A DNA stretch of 64,000 bases from Podospora pseudoanserina (GCF_035222485.1 NC_085922.1:1441001-1505000), one strand, 5' to 3'; positions 8,134 through 19,817 are shown, numbered from the stretch's first letter. Made by a program: numbers and translations. Notes: generated by a model not told the origin, from the sequence alone.

Positions 8134-11100
8134 TTAACGAAATGGCACAAGAGGGCCGGGGTATCCTGAATTTGTTGAATGAGAGGTAGAGGGACGCCCG
8201 CTGTCGTCAGACCGACGGGCGGCGTGGCGAGGAGTCATGTCGCCGTGGTGAGGGACGGCCAGATTGTTGCCAATCCCGTTTCCAACAAGAACTGCCGAGG
8301 GCCAAGGGCTGCCAGAGTCCTCGTCGGCGAGGTTGACACCACTGTCGTTCCAGGGGTTGCGGTCCGCATTGAAACTGCGAGTCGATTCGATCGACACGAG
8401 CGACGACTTGGAGACGTTGCTGGAGCCCTTGAAAAAGCTGGTGGCCGAGTGCGAGCTGTTCTTTCTGCGGTCCAAGAAGGACGAGATCGAGGACATGCCA
8501 CTACCAGGTCTGCGAAGTCGTTCCAGGAGACTAGACCGTTCCCGAGCAGTCTCCTCGCCGAACGAAGGCTTGGTGGGAGAGTCGGTGGCAACTGGAGCTG
8601 GTGCGTGCTGAAGAAGCTTGGAGTCAAAGTACGGCAGCGCCTCTTCGAACGTGTCCGGCTTCGGGCGGGACAGAGCACCTCTAATGAAGACGGGCTCCAC
8701 TCCGGCAGTGGCAAACTCGCCCTGGAGGAAGTCCATGGCATCAGAGACACCACCTGCATTGTTACGGGTGAACTGCCAAAGCAGAGTGACGGAGGGGTTG
8801 CCGTTGGCGGCACGCTCCTCGGAATTCTCGTGCACCGTGACATCGACTTCGTACTGGGTCTTCAGCTTGGGGACAATGTTCTGAACAAACTCCGGGGACT
8901 CGAGGAATCTGATCAGAGTAGGAGTCCGCTCCATCACGACTTCGTGCTTGTCGGGAACCATGCCCTGAGGACAACGTTAGTCACGCCAAGGATATCACCA
9001 ACCAGAAAAAGAAAACACTCACCAAAAATGAATCAATGCACTTGGGCACCAACCACTGAGGTCCAGACACAGTGAGCTCATCGGTGGCCTGCTCCGTACT
9101 AGGGAAAACAATCTTGCAGTTCCACATCTTCTCTATCTCTTCAATCTCGGGCAACCTGGACAGCAGCTCACGATGATAGAGGCGGTCGATCTTGACAGTC
9201 TGGTTCATGAATTCAGAGTCCTTCACGGGGCATTCATGTTAGCGCTCCTGGGATCCACGCGGGTGGGAGGGACTTCTCACAGCCCTGGAAACCATCTCAA
9301 GAATCTCGCTCTTCACGAGTTCAAGATTCTGAGCGTTGCGTGCCGGGGTGCGGCAGATCACATTGTCGACCCTAGAGTCGTCATCTTCTCGGGTGAGACC
9401 GCCTGAGAGGTGTCAGTTACATGCTGACCGAATCCACCAGCAGTTGATCCTACCTCTATCCATTGCGTTGGAGAACTTGACAAAGACCGAGTGCTTCTTC
9501 ATGATGCGTTGGATATGCTGCCCACCAATGCCAATGATGCGTTTGTGGTACTGATCCGGGACATGGAACGAAATCGATGCCGGCATCTCTTGCTCCACCA
9601 GTGTTAATCCGTGCTTGACAGCCTCGTATGAATGTGTGACCACCTCGATGTTGAAGTTGTACTCGCCAAACGTGTCGAAGATGATCTGCACGTTGCTCTG
9701 CCCCATGATCTTGTTGATCTTGCCATTCTTCTTTCCGCTCACAAATTCCTTATGTTCGTTGGCGAGCTCGATCTTGACTCGAATCTGGGACTGGGGAGAT
9801 TGATTGACCCATTTGATGTCATTGATGACGGCCAAAGCGGTCTTGACAGCCTCATCCGAGCCTGAAATGGTGAAGCACCGGTTGTCAAACTTCACATCGG
9901 CTTCCGAGTTGGCACAAATATCGCTGAGCATGGTCCGAATATCGTTGGGAGTCGGCATGGGCTGGCGGTTGTCGGGATGAGAGATCCACCAGGTAGCCGT
10001 GTAGAACTGTCCAACCAAGGCCATCAACTCGCGGACAGAACGCTCGAGGGGCAAGTTCTCCAGGGCTTGGAAGCGAGCCACGTTCTTCATGGACCCAAGA
10101 CTGGGTGGCAGAATATGCGTATTGTTGTTCTCGGCAATCTTCCTCACCTTGTCCATACGAGTGAGCAGAACACTGTCGAGCTTGGCAGGCGTAATCTGAA
10201 CATCCTTCACGTAGAGCCTGACACGCGTGAGGTACTCGTGAATCTTATACTTTGCCTGCTCGATAGCTTGCGTGTTCTCGCCAGTGATGAAGACATCAGA
10301 CTCTCCACGACGTGTTGCGCCGGGTGGGCAGTACGAATAGCAGCTCAGGAACGGCGGAGGGAAGTAGATGGCCGTGTTGGTTGATGACTCGATCAGCTTG
10401 ATGTTCTTGCGGTTGCGTCCGATCAAGATCTGCTGGACGCTATAGTCGACATTGATAGAGTCAGCAACCCGCCCCAGCTGAATAGGATCTCATGTTAGTT
10501 CAAGTCCCACCACAAGGATCTGGCAACAACGTACGAGTTGATCAATATGAATAAGAACGCGGGTTTTGGCATGCTCCGCAGACATGTTGTCGCCATAAAT
10601 GGCCACCCGCCAGCGCTGGTCTCTCCGGAGCTCCACATCGCCGTTCAAGCCATCAACCACCGGGGCAAGCTTGGGCCCGAGGAGGAAGATGTCGACGCCA
10701 CAAAACCTCGAGGTTTCGTCAAGAAAGTCTGTTACCGACTTCTTCAGAACGCCTTCGGCAAGATTGGCAACCAGATTGCCGTCCACATCAACAGTTGTGC
10801 AACGCTAAAGACACACAGTTAGCAGGCACAAGACACAGAAAAAGCACAGTTGCACAAAAAGATGTGACGCACTAGTGAGATGGGGGTCTTGTTCAGGATC
10901 GCCTCGCGTGTTTGATAGACCAGGTCGGCGGGACCGGACAAGCACACCGTGGTGACGAGACCGCGGGCATTCTTGGGAGTGCCCGAAAGAACGTGTGCCT
11001 CGATGGGCAGGGGGTTTGTCGTGATGCTGTGGCATAGCTGACGGAGGCCCTCAAGGTTCATAACATGGACGTGGAGAGCGTGGACGGGGACATCGTCGGG

Positions 11101-11370
11101 GGCCTCGACGGGATGAGTCCAGCGGAGGACGGCATCGGTGGTGGCGTGGAGAATGTCCTCGGTGTCGGGGCCGGCGAGATCGGAGGCAAAGGGGACGTTG
11201 AAGGCATAGTGGATGGTAGGCTCGCCGATGGGGAGCTGGGGTGTGGGTATCGGGGGTGGCCCCTGTGTTGTGACATCTCGACGAGTGTTGATGGCCGGCA
11301 TGCCAGCCATGTTGTTTCGCGAGATGAAGTTGCTGGTTGGCCAGTGACGCATGGCTGTTATTTTATTCAT
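8134..11370 (-). CDS. multi-KH-domain RNA-binding protein
   Basis: Six exons (11370-10873, 10804-10535, 10477-9454, 9402-9281, 9220-9023, 8964-8134) join in frame to 980 residues. KH-like modules are visible. One around residue 275 has LIGRNRKNIKLIESST, with a degenerate GxxG loop. One around residue 500 has SGKKNGKINKIMG then VQIIFD. One around residue 568 has RIIGIGGQHIQRIMKK with a perfect GIGG loop. KH domains bind single-stranded RNA, so a role in mRNA localisation or translation is inferred; the layout recalls Bicaudal-C-type proteins. The last 150 residues are Ser-rich and look disordered. The intron before exon 5 uses an AAG acceptor (9223-9221). In-frame Mets at 11352 and further down are alternative starts. 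The exact orthologue is not recognised. Confidence 0.85.
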
Positions 11371-14300
11371 GATGACTCAAATGTGCTCGCTGCTCTCGGA
11401 GCGTGGAAATACAGGGCGGATGCCAGGGCTGCGTGATGTTGTGGTGTTGAAGGAGAAGGGGGGAATCGAGGGAGGCAGAAGACACAGCAGCAGGCTTGTC
11501 GTGGTCGACGGGAGCGGCGGAGGCGGCGTCTGGTGCTTGTCGTGGGCAATTGGGGCTAAAAGGAATGGAAATGGAAATGCGGCGAAAAAAGGGTATCTTG
11601 GGTATCTTCAAATGGGGCCGCTGTTGAAAAAGGAACAAAAGAGAAAGGGGGGATGGGCAGAAGATGTCGTGTGCTCCTGTCCTTCCTGCCAAAGAGTTGT
11701 CGATGTTTTGAGCTTTTGGGGGGAGGGAAGAGACAAGACTTGTCGTGTCGGTCGAGGGATTGGCAGATGGATGGAAGCTGTTGGACTGACTGTCCCCACA
11801 GGCCCGCTCTGCACCTTGGGAGCCCGCTGCCTTGGCCCGTGCGCCCTCCCCCTAACGTTGCAGTGACTGGTGGCTTTCACTCTTGGCCCCCTCGTTCCCG
11901 ACCCTTGACTGGCCAGGCCAGTTCGAGAACCGGCAACTTCCTGCGTCCGCGGCCTCTTCACACTCTCTCCACCAACCAGTCTATGTACAGTAGTGTACGA
12001 TATCTTCAGCTTCAGCTTCAGCTCCATTCCCTCTTCCCGGGCCGGCCCTGTTGTGGAATTTGCCGTCTGAGGGGAAGCCTGTCTCTCTTCTCCGCAAGAG
12101 ACATCCATTCCAAGCCAGCCATCCAGCCATCTAGCCATCCAGCCATCCAGCTAGCCCAGTTCTGATCCGGGCTTGACAAAGAAATGGAAAAAAGGATAAG
12201 GTAATCTGCTCGTGCCCCATGTCTCACAGTCCAGTTTCATCTCCTCTGCTGGCCACAAACAATGAATGAATGGTAAATACCAAAATCCCATAATAAACAT
12301 GCTCATGCCCCTCCCAGATACTCACCTCGCCCTCCACCTATGCCTGCAATATTCCTTTTTACCTTTGCAGCCGGGTCTACTGCTACCTTGGTATCTCTCC
12401 TTTAACCAAACTGCCAGCTCGCCCGGAGACTTTTATTGTCCTCACACTGTTCCCTGAATCATGTCCAAAGTACTGGTCACCTGAAACCCCCCACCGCCGC
12501 CCTAGGCCGTCGTCTATAAGACCTCTCCATCCCAACAATCTTTTTCTCTACACTGCCATCAAAACATGAACGCGTCATGCCCGGACTGGCAACAGGTGTT
12601 CTCCACGCAGCATACATACCTACAGCCTGGCCCGGCGCCTGCCTGCCCAGCTGTGCAGCACCACCTGAACCTACCTCGTGAAAGCTCACGACAGGTGGAG
12701 CCACTTGCCAGGCCCGGTGACGTTGTGCTCCCCCAACTTCTTTCTTGCAAGCATTACAACAACACACACTCACTGCGGCACAGAACGTTTTCCTGCCCGC
12801 CGCCGCCAAAAGAACAACACATATCTTGCTCTGTTGCTCTCTTTGCTTCCCTCATCAATCGTCCGAATCATTGCAGCATACTTTGTAGCACTGTAGATCA
12901 TCAGCTTTGAAGCGGGAACCTCCGTCGTCCAGAAAGTTGGCATCCGGACCCCTCGGCCCCTCACAACCCCCGGACCCCGTTATCCCCCGTAAACACTGCC
13001 TTGATGATGTTAAAGGAGGTCCTTTAGGCCCCCACTCAGGACTCGGTACTCACTCACCACACCTCCTTTATCCTGTTGGACCAGACCATATGGTCCTTAC
13101 ATACAGCCGGCATATGCCATCTACCTACATATTGATACATCCAACCCCCATCCAACTAAACCCCCGATGCAGGCAGTCAGCACCGTTTTTATTTTTTATT
13201 TTTTTTTTAATTTAATTTTTTTTCCCAATTCTTGGGGCGGTCAGTTTGTCAAATGTCATAAGTTCCTTTGCAGAAAAGAAACGGTCTGGATTTAAGCTCC
13301 TTCCAGCGGCCCAAAGACTCCGAGCCTTCTCATTCCACTGACCCCGATTCATTACCTACCAAAACATGCAAACATCTTGCCTCATGTCTCAAAGTGAGCC
13401 GATCTATCGAATGGCTATGTATTAACCTGCCCATTCCGAGCACTATCACCGTAAAGCAACTCCAAACGATCGGAGGAAGTTGAACAGGAGCCTATTCGGA
13501 ACAACCCCCCACCCTTTGTCTTACCAGTGCCCCCCTCCACACTTGCTCTTATACATATACCTAAGCCTAGTTGACCATGTCAATTGAAGCCGCCTTTTGC
13601 CATCCACACTCTCCAACAACCAACACCCTCACCCACACTCTCCCATAACCTACCAAATCTACCATGAATTTAGGGCACAGCGGTAGGAGGGTTTCGAAGC
13701 CTTCTATATATTTGGTGACGGCTTCTAAACTAACGGCGGCGGGGTAGTAAGGCGTAGGGAGTGCGTATAGGTTGGACAATTTTACCGTAGGTGAAATTTA
13801 TCATATAAAAAGTAGGTTTGCAGTCAAAACCTCATTAAGGGGAGGTTGGGGGGGTAAGAGAGGGGCCAGCACTGGTAAGACAAACAGGGGGCTCCGAATA
13901 GGCTCCCTCCTGTTGAACCTCATCACAAATCCAGAACTCCAGCCCAAGAGATATCCCAATGTGCTGTGCCATTCCAAGTGCTCAACTCCACATTCGATTT
14001 GTAATACCAACTCCCCGAATCCAGTCAGGTCAGGTGATATTACGAAGTAAACCACCGGTTTCAACAACTGCACCATCTGCCCGTCTTTGCCCCTTTTTGG
14101 CGTCTGCATGTCTGCAAGCCAAAAACACACATGTACATATACCTGACGGCACTAAGTAATCATGAGAATTATTCTGCAAATATCACGCAAGACCCAGCAG
14201 ATGCTCAAAACCTTATAAACAATAAACCAATGCCATTTTTCTATTGCTCCAAAACTCAAAACATCCCAGCTACTCAATGAATGCAAAAATGGTTAAACCC

Positions 14301-14540
14301 CATTCCCGCTTGCTGACGCCCAGCTAGGACCATAAAAAAACGCCATGTGAATGCCTGCCTGCTCGCTCCTCTCCCAGCAAATGGAGTGAGTACCTTGATG
14401 CCTTTTTCCACACCCCCAAAACATGTAAAAAGCATAATACACAATTACACAAACTGTCTACACGCTGGTCAGAATAGGTAATCACCCTACAATATCCATA
14501 ATCACAAAACTCAGGTACCCCCCGTCCCAATGCAACTAAC
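11371..14540. other. 3.2-kb protein-free interval
   Basis: This is the upstream region of the KH gene plus the 3' flank of the ORF pair that ends at 14541. It contains CCATCCAG-type short tandem copies around 12117-12153, a T-rich tract at 13190-13225 and the inverted-repeat element at 13479-13918. ORFs here are short and look random. Confidence 0.6.
13479..13918. mobile_element. 440-bp inverted-repeat element (MITE-like)
   Basis: The left end starts GTTGAACAGGAG and the right end, read inward on the other strand, starts GTTCAACAGGAG. Both continue with CCTATTCGGA and then share TTTGTCTTACCAGTGC. The terminal inverted repeats are about 50-60 bp with small indels. The interior has no domain I recognise; a 70-codon minus-strand ORF (13567-13779) is probably chance. 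No target-site duplication is obvious, so the copy is probably old. It fits a non-autonomous TIR DNA transposon, but a simple inverted duplication is also possible. Confidence 0.5.
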
Positions 14541-15317
14541 TCACTTCCCCCCCCTCTTCACTCCCCCAGCCTTCTCCTTCTCCTTCCTCTTCGCAGTAAC
14601 CCTGTGAACTTCCTTCACCAAATTACGAGCCCCCTTCTTCCTCACAAACCCAGCCTCCCGAAACGCTTCAATCTCTGCCAGCCTCACCTTGCCCCTCTGC
14701 TCAGCCGATAGAGCATCAAACGTCTCCCCTTTCAGCTTCGCCTCCTTCATAGATGCCACCTCCCTCTCCCTCACCTCCCCTCTCAGCTTTCTTTCCTTGG
14801 CCTGCCTCGCCTCCATCTCCTGACGCCTGAACGCCTGCTTATGGACCCATGTTTCCTTGCCCCTGGCGCTTGGCTCATCCAACTCCCCAGCGTCCAGCTG
14901 CGCCTTGATCTCTCCTAATTTCTGCTCGTCGAGCTCGTTCAACTTGGCTTGTCTCCAAGCTACCTCTAACTCTCTCTGTTTGGCCGCTCTCCACTCTTGC
15001 CTATTCTTCCGCTCTGCTGCCGGGTCAAGAGTCCATAGCTCTTTTTTCGCCGTGTTCATCTTCCGTCTCGCCGCCGCTTCAAGAATCGTTTGCTTCTTGC
15101 TCGCAGCCTCCTGTCGAGTCAACAACCCAGCCTCTAGCTTAGCCTTGATGTTTCTCAGTGCCCGCTCATCAAAGCCTGCCGCCCTTATTTCCTTTTTCTT
15201 TTCGCCTCCTGCCTTCACCTCACGCTCCACCACCTCCTCCATCTCATCCTCCATCTCCATTTCCATTTCCTCCCTTTCCTCTCCCCCACCATCTGAACCG
15301 CTACTAGAACAACGTCC
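14541..15317 (-). CDS. in-frame ORF beyond a UAG stop: charged coiled-coil extension or separate protein
   Basis: This frame continues directly after the UAG that ends the 935-residue protein and stays open for 258 codons to TGA at 14543-14541. The first Met is at 15266, 17 codons after the UAG. The protein is Lys/Glu/Arg/Ala-rich with long predicted helices (for example KAKLEAGLLTRQEAASKKQ) and a basic tail ending KEKEKAGGVKRGGK. Composition suggests a nuclear or nucleolar coiled-coil protein. No domain is recognised. Three readings are possible: the C-terminal part of one protein reached by stop-codon readthrough, a second cistron, or one gene split by a recent nonsense change. A spliced bridge is not convincing, because the only phase-matched intron around the UAG (GTTAGG to TTCAG) would be 30 nt. 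Confidence 0.55.
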   Translation of the reverse strand, partial: GRCSSSGSDGGGEEREEMEMEMEDEMEEVVEREVKAGGEKKKEIRAAGFDERALRNIKAKLEAGLLTRQEAASKKQTILEAAARRKMNTAKKELWTLDPAAERKNRQEWRAAKQRELEVAWRQAKLNELDEQKLGEIKAQLDAGELDEPSARGKETWVHKQAFRRQEMEARQAKERKLRGEVREREVASMKEAKLKGETFDALSAEQRGKVRLAEIEAFREAGFVRKKGARNLVKEVHRVTAKRKEKEKAGGVKRGGK

Positions 15318-18125
15318 CTAACGCATATCCCTATATACCTCCCTCTGCGGCGGACGATCCAGGTACACAACCTCATCATCCTCCCTCCCCGCCGGCGGCG
15401 GCCTAGCATAATAACCCCCGCCACTCGGAGGACCTTGGCCCTGAGCCTGACCCCCCTGCTGCGAAGGCGGAGGCGGAGGAGGCTGAATGCTATACCCCCT
15501 CTCCCCCACCCTCTCGGCAGGCAAAACACTATAAGACCTCGGGGGCGGCGGCTGCATCCCATAGGCAGGAACCGGCGGCGGAGCAGCGTACTCGACCCTC
15601 TGACCACCACCTCCATACGGGTCATACCGCGCAGGCTCCTGACCCGGCCTAACACTAGCCGACCTCAGGGGCACATACTCCTCCACTTGACCTCCGACCC
15701 TCCTCTCGTAAGCAACCGGAACCTCATATCGGATGCTCTCCGCGCCAGGCCGGACGCTGGCCGACCTCACCGTCCCAGCAGCTCCAGCACCGTAGTAATC
15801 CCTCCCCCGATCCTCAAAAGGAACCCTCTCATAGCTGGTGCTAGGTTCATAGCGAACTGTCTCCATCCTGGGCCTGACACTAGCCGGTCTGGCCATGTAT
15901 TCCCGGGGAGGCTCCGCACGCGAAGGCGCATACTCGTTCATAGGTGGAGGAGCCATGGGGTTGGCACTCTCGCGGTAAGCACCGTACTCTGGCTGGGTCA
16001 CCACCCGTCTCGGCGCTCCATACACAGGCTGCGCACCCTGATAGATGACCTCGTCATCCATCACCTCTGGTCTCCGTGACATCTCCCTCGCAGGATAGAG
16101 CCTCTCGCCTCTTGGGTCCGAGATCACCTCCTCGCGCACGACTGTAGTCGAACGAATGGGCTCGAGATACTCTCGGCCATGGGCATCAACAAGAATGCGT
16201 CTCACAGGTGCCCTGGGCGGAGGCATAGCTGCAGGCGGCCGCTCATACATGATGGGCGATTGTGAACGGTCGCTATACGCGACTGGGCGCATACTCATCC
16301 TGGAGGCAGCTCTGACGTCGCGGTAAACGGCACCGCCTTCCTCATATGCCACAGGACGAGCAGTACGAACCTCCCGTGAAGCATATTGAGCACCTTGGGC
16401 GCCTGGGGAATCCGGACGGATGGGACGGGCGCTCACCGCTTGTCTTGGCTCATCATAGTAGACCCTTTCGACCCTCTCGTACCTTGGTGATGTGACCAAA
16501 ATGGGCTCATCGTCATAGCGAGGACGATATGCCCCATCTGCTCGTCCGTAGGCCACGACCCGTTCCTGCCTGAAACTGCCGTTAGGCTGGTAGCACTCTT
16601 GGTAACCAGTCTCTACAGGGATTGGTTCTTGATACCTGTGCTCTTCGTAGGGAGAGTCAACAGCTTGCTGGCGCCCTTGCCTCTGGCGCTTGCTGGGCCG
16701 GGCATAAGGAGCGGCCGTCAGAGGGGATGGTGATCGTGGTTCAGGCTTGATGACTGGCGACACAGCAGTCTCAACAGCCAACCTGTCCGCCTTTCTCTTG
16801 TTCTTCTTTTTGTTCTTCTTCTTATCGGCCGCCTTACCAGCCTGTGGGGAGCTCTCTGGGCTCGACGCGTTAGATGTTTGCTTTCTAAGGGCTGCGACCT
16901 GGGCAGGAGTCGCCCTGCGTCCACTGGAGTCAGAATCAACCAAGTGAGGTTGTCTTGTAATGGCCAGAGAAGCCAGGGGAGAGACACGCTCTGGTTGGGG
17001 AGCAAGAGGGGAGAGATCGTGTCCTCGCACAACTGGGGATGTCTGATTCTGGTTCCCACGAGTTTGACTGAGTAGATGCTGGTTCCCTGGGCCACTGCCA
17101 GCACTGCCGGACGGGCCAGGACGACCGGCCAGGCCGCTACCATATGTGTTCGCCGCGCCTATTCCAGGAATTGAAAAGGAAGGAGCTGGGACAGGAAGTG
17201 TTGGGTTGGTCCGAGCCGGCTGTGGCTGATGTTGGGATATAGAAACGCCCGGTATTGACATGGGCTGAGACGTGTCGAGAAGGGATTGTGCGTGGGCAAT
17301 GGCCGTTGGGAGGTCGGGCTCTGGATCGAATTCGGGCTCGTAGGGCGATTCTTCTCGCATTTCCTCGTCTTCGGACTCGTTGGGGATTCGGGCTGCCATG
17401 ACTGAATCGGGTGTACCATGTTGACTAGAGTAGAAAGTATTGTTATCGAAAGAGTCGCTCGATGCTGATGTGTTAGCAGCTGCATCATCAGTGGGCTGAG
17501 GAGGCGCATCCTCGCATAATGTCATGGCCTTGGCCAAGATGTCGTTGACATCGAGATCAGCCATCTGCTCGTGTGGCTTGCTTGTGACGCGACGCTGCTC
17601 AACTTCATCTTTGAGAGCACGCTCAATTCTCTGCCGCCGGAGCTGGATCTCAGCCTTGACCAAGTCGTCAGACTTCTCCAGCAGAACCGGATCGATCTCG
17701 GGCTTGCCAGAGCCCGAAGGCTTCTTCTGCGACAGCATGCCCAAGCCGGGAAGGTTAGTGGCCATGTATACTGACGGAACTTGCTGGTTCGCCCGGAATG
17801 AAGGCGGATTGTTAATTAGTGGGCGACTTCCATTTACCGCAGCATTGGATGATGAGTTGGTGGCAGAAGTGGTAGAAGAAGAAGCAGGAGCTGTCGACTT
17901 TGAGCTCGCGGCTTGGGCGACTTTCCCAAGCTGTGGTGGTTTGATGCGCGGGTGAGCACCGCTGAGAACCTCGTCGCGAAACTTGAGCAGCTTCTCGTAC
18001 TGCTGCACCTCGTGCAACGCGTCGGGAGACAGCGACGCTATCAATAACGTCTTCTTGCCTGCGACTCCCTCCTGTACCCCTCCTCTTTCCGCCGACATGG
18101 CTGCACCCACAGAACCTTGCGCCAT
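15318..18125 (-). CDS. large, mostly disordered fungal protein of unknown function
   Basis: The frame is open for 935 residues from ATG 18125; upstream in-frame codons to 18497 do not look like protein, and the chosen ATG has a good context. The N-terminal 60 residues (LSPDALHEVQQYEKLLKFRDEVLSG) are helical. An internal segment has LLEKSDDLVKAEIQLRRQRIERALKDE and ADLDVNDILAKAMTL. A lysine-rich block KKKNKKKNKRK near residue 430 looks like a nuclear signal. The C-terminal third is rich in Arg, Tyr and Pro (repeats of the type SASVRPG and RPVAY) and is probably phase-separating or scaffold-like. That is inference from composition only. It ends at UAG 15320-15318, beyond which the same frame stays open for 258 more codons. 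I do not recognise the family. Confidence 0.75.
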   Translation of the reverse strand: MAQGSVGAAMSAERGGVQEGVAGKKTLLIASLSPDALHEVQQYEKLLKFRDEVLSGAHPRIKPPQLGKVAQAASSKSTAPASSSTTSATNSSSNAAVNGSRPLINNPPSFRANQQVPSVYMATNLPGLGMLSQKKPSGSGKPEIDPVLLEKSDDLVKAEIQLRRQRIERALKDEVEQRRVTSKPHEQMADLDVNDILAKAMTLCEDAPPQPTDDAAANTSASSDSFDNNTFYSSQHGTPDSVMAARIPNESEDEEMREESPYEPEFDPEPDLPTAIAHAQSLLDTSQPMSIPGVSISQHQPQPARTNPTLPVPAPSFSIPGIGAANTYGSGLAGRPGPSGSAGSGPGNQHLLSQTRGNQNQTSPVVRGHDLSPLAPQPERVSPLASLAITRQPHLVDSDSSGRRATPAQVAALRKQTSNASSPESSPQAGKAADKKKNKKKNKRKADRLAVETAVSPVIKPEPRSPSPLTAAPYARPSKRQRQGRQQAVDSPYEEHRYQEPIPVETGYQECYQPNGSFRQERVVAYGRADGAYRPRYDDEPILVTSPRYERVERVYYDEPRQAVSARPIRPDSPGAQGAQYASREVRTARPVAYEEGGAVYRDVRAASRMSMRPVAYSDRSQSPIMYERPPAAMPPPRAPVRRILVDAHGREYLEPIRSTTVVREEVISDPRGERLYPAREMSRRPEVMDDEVIYQGAQPVYGAPRRVVTQPEYGAYRESANPMAPPPMNEYAPSRAEPPREYMARPASVRPRMETVRYEPSTSYERVPFEDRGRDYYGAGAAGTVRSASVRPGAESIRYEVPVAYERRVGGQVEEYVPLRSASVRPGQEPARYDPYGGGGQRVEYAAPPPVPAYGMQPPPPRSYSVLPAERVGERGYSIQPPPPPPSQQGGQAQGQGPPSGGGYYARPPPAGREDDEVVYLDRPPQREVYRDMR

Positions 18126-18901
18126 GATGATGGCTGTGTTGCAAACGTCCGTAACTCGGCACGTTAAGAGCGTCCCATCAAATGCAAAACGACGCGAAAA
18201 ATCGAAAAATGCTCGGGGTAAATAGATGATCGGATATCCGTACCGGAGACGCAAATGAGAATGAAGAAGCGTCTCTGCCTTTTCTTCGCGTATCAAAATA
18301 TGCCAACAGTGACTGAGAAAATCAGTGTCTCCGGCAGAGTCAAGTTTGGTGTGTTGTGTGTGGTTTGGGAAACTCGAACAATTTCCCAGCCGCAGCAGAA
18401 GCCAAGGCCCTGCCCCCCCCCAGGGAACCGCCAAGGTCGGGAAGCGCACTGACCACATATGCGGGACCGTGAAAGCTTGTTTACCAATGAGACGCAACGT
18501 TCCTCTTCTTTTGCTCCGCCATCGAAGATGCGAGAGAGGTGCATACGGCCTGAGTCAACTTGAAAGCAGGGAAATAGGAAGGTGTTAGAGAGTTCTCTGA
18601 GAAACACAAATAGCTTCATTATTTCCCACTGAGATGAGATTCATTGTGATACCTGCTTTCTCTCAATTACACTGTGAGATCTTGACTGCTCTCCACGCCG
18701 ATTAAACCTCCAACAGGAAGATACAACTTAGCAATTCTCTGTCTCCAACTCACTTACAACAATTTACTTCTTTCATCACAACAGTCATATATTGACATCC
18801 ACATCTACAACCCCAACTACTAGATCAATTCTGAAGAGATATCTCCTATTGAGCCATTCTTAGATCATTTGAGACCCAGCATACTCAACAGCATCATCAC
18901 A
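18126..18901. promoter_or_regulatory. divergent upstream region (unknown protein / HAD nucleotidase)
   Basis: This 776-bp interval separates the starts of two divergent genes. A perfect 10-bp palindrome CGGATATCCG lies at 18231-18240 and a run of nine C residues lies near 18413. The region just before 18902 is rich in ACA/CAT leader-like sequence. No ORF is supported. Confidence 0.45.
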
Positions 18902-19817
18902 ATGGAGTCAGAAGCCCAAGCCGTCAACGGGACCAGTCCCTCACCCAAACAAGTCTTTTTTTTGTAAGTGACAAAACACCCAATCATTATCTCATGAATG
19001 AATTAACATAGTCTAACAACACTCAGTGATATCGACAACTGCCTCTACCCCAAGAGTACCCCCCTCCCCTCCCACCCCCTCAACCCAACTCGCTCACTAA
19101 CCCTGAACTCAGGCGCCCGCGTCCACGACCTCATGGCCGAGCTGATTGACAAGTACTTCGCCACCCACCTCTCCCTCCCCTACGAAGACGCCGTCCGGCT
19201 CCACAAGGAATACTACCAAAACTACGGCCTCGCCATCGAAGGCCTCGTCCGTCACCACCAAATTGACCCCCTCGAGTACAACGCCAAAGTCGACGACGCC
19301 CTCCCCCTAGACGACATCATCAAGCCCCGCGAAGACCTCAAGAAGCTCCTCCGCGACATTGACACCTCCAAAGTCAGGCTCTGGCTGTTCACAAACGCCT
19401 ACGTCAACCACGCCAAGAGGGTGGTGAAACTGCTAGAGATAGAGGACTTCTTCGAGGGGGTGACGTATTGTGATTATGCGGCGCCGAGGCTGATGTGCAA
19501 ACCTCATGAGGAGGCGTATGAGAAGGCGATGAGGGAGGCGGGGGTGGAGAGGAGGGGGGATTGTTATTTTGTTGGTGAGTTCTACTTAACTGTGCCATGA
19601 AAATCTTGTGTTGTGTTGATTGCTGACTTGGATCAAAGATGACTCGTACCAAAACTGCAAAAAGGCCCAAGAAATAGGCTGGAACGTCGCCCACCTTGTC
19701 GAAGAGGGTGTCAAGTCCCCCAGGACACAAGCGTGCAAGTTCCAAATAAGCCACTTGGATGAGCTGCGCACCTGCTTCCCAGAGGTCTTCAAGAAGCCGG
19801 AAACGTCCTCGGAATAG
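18902..19817 (+). CDS. HAD-superfamily pyrimidine 5'-nucleotidase (Sdt1/Phm8-type)
   Basis: Four exons (18902-18963, 19027-19055, 19113-19574, 19639-19817) give 243 residues. All four HAD motifs are present: I, FDIDNCLYP (nucleophile D22 and acid/base D24); II, LFTNA; III, the lysine of CKPHEEAYEKAM; IV, VDDSYQNC. The helical cap between motifs I and II has the form seen in yeast Sdt1 and Phm8, soluble nucleotidases acting on pyrimidine or lyso-phosphatidate/nucleotide monophosphates. Substrate is not predictable from sequence alone. Exon 2 is only 29 nt and holds motif I. Intron 2 has a weak GTACCC donor, and intron 3 uses an AAG acceptor. The gene converges on MED21 with 237 bp between stop codons. 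Confidence 0.9.

Noticed and set aside
15275-15335. Intron spanning the UAG (GTATAT donor to TTCAG acceptor, 46 nt)
   Set aside because: It would shift the frame into a short Trp/Arg-rich shadow ORF that stops quickly.
18126-18497. N-terminal extension of the 935-residue protein
   Set aside because: Composition is random-like and the ATG at 18125 has a better context.
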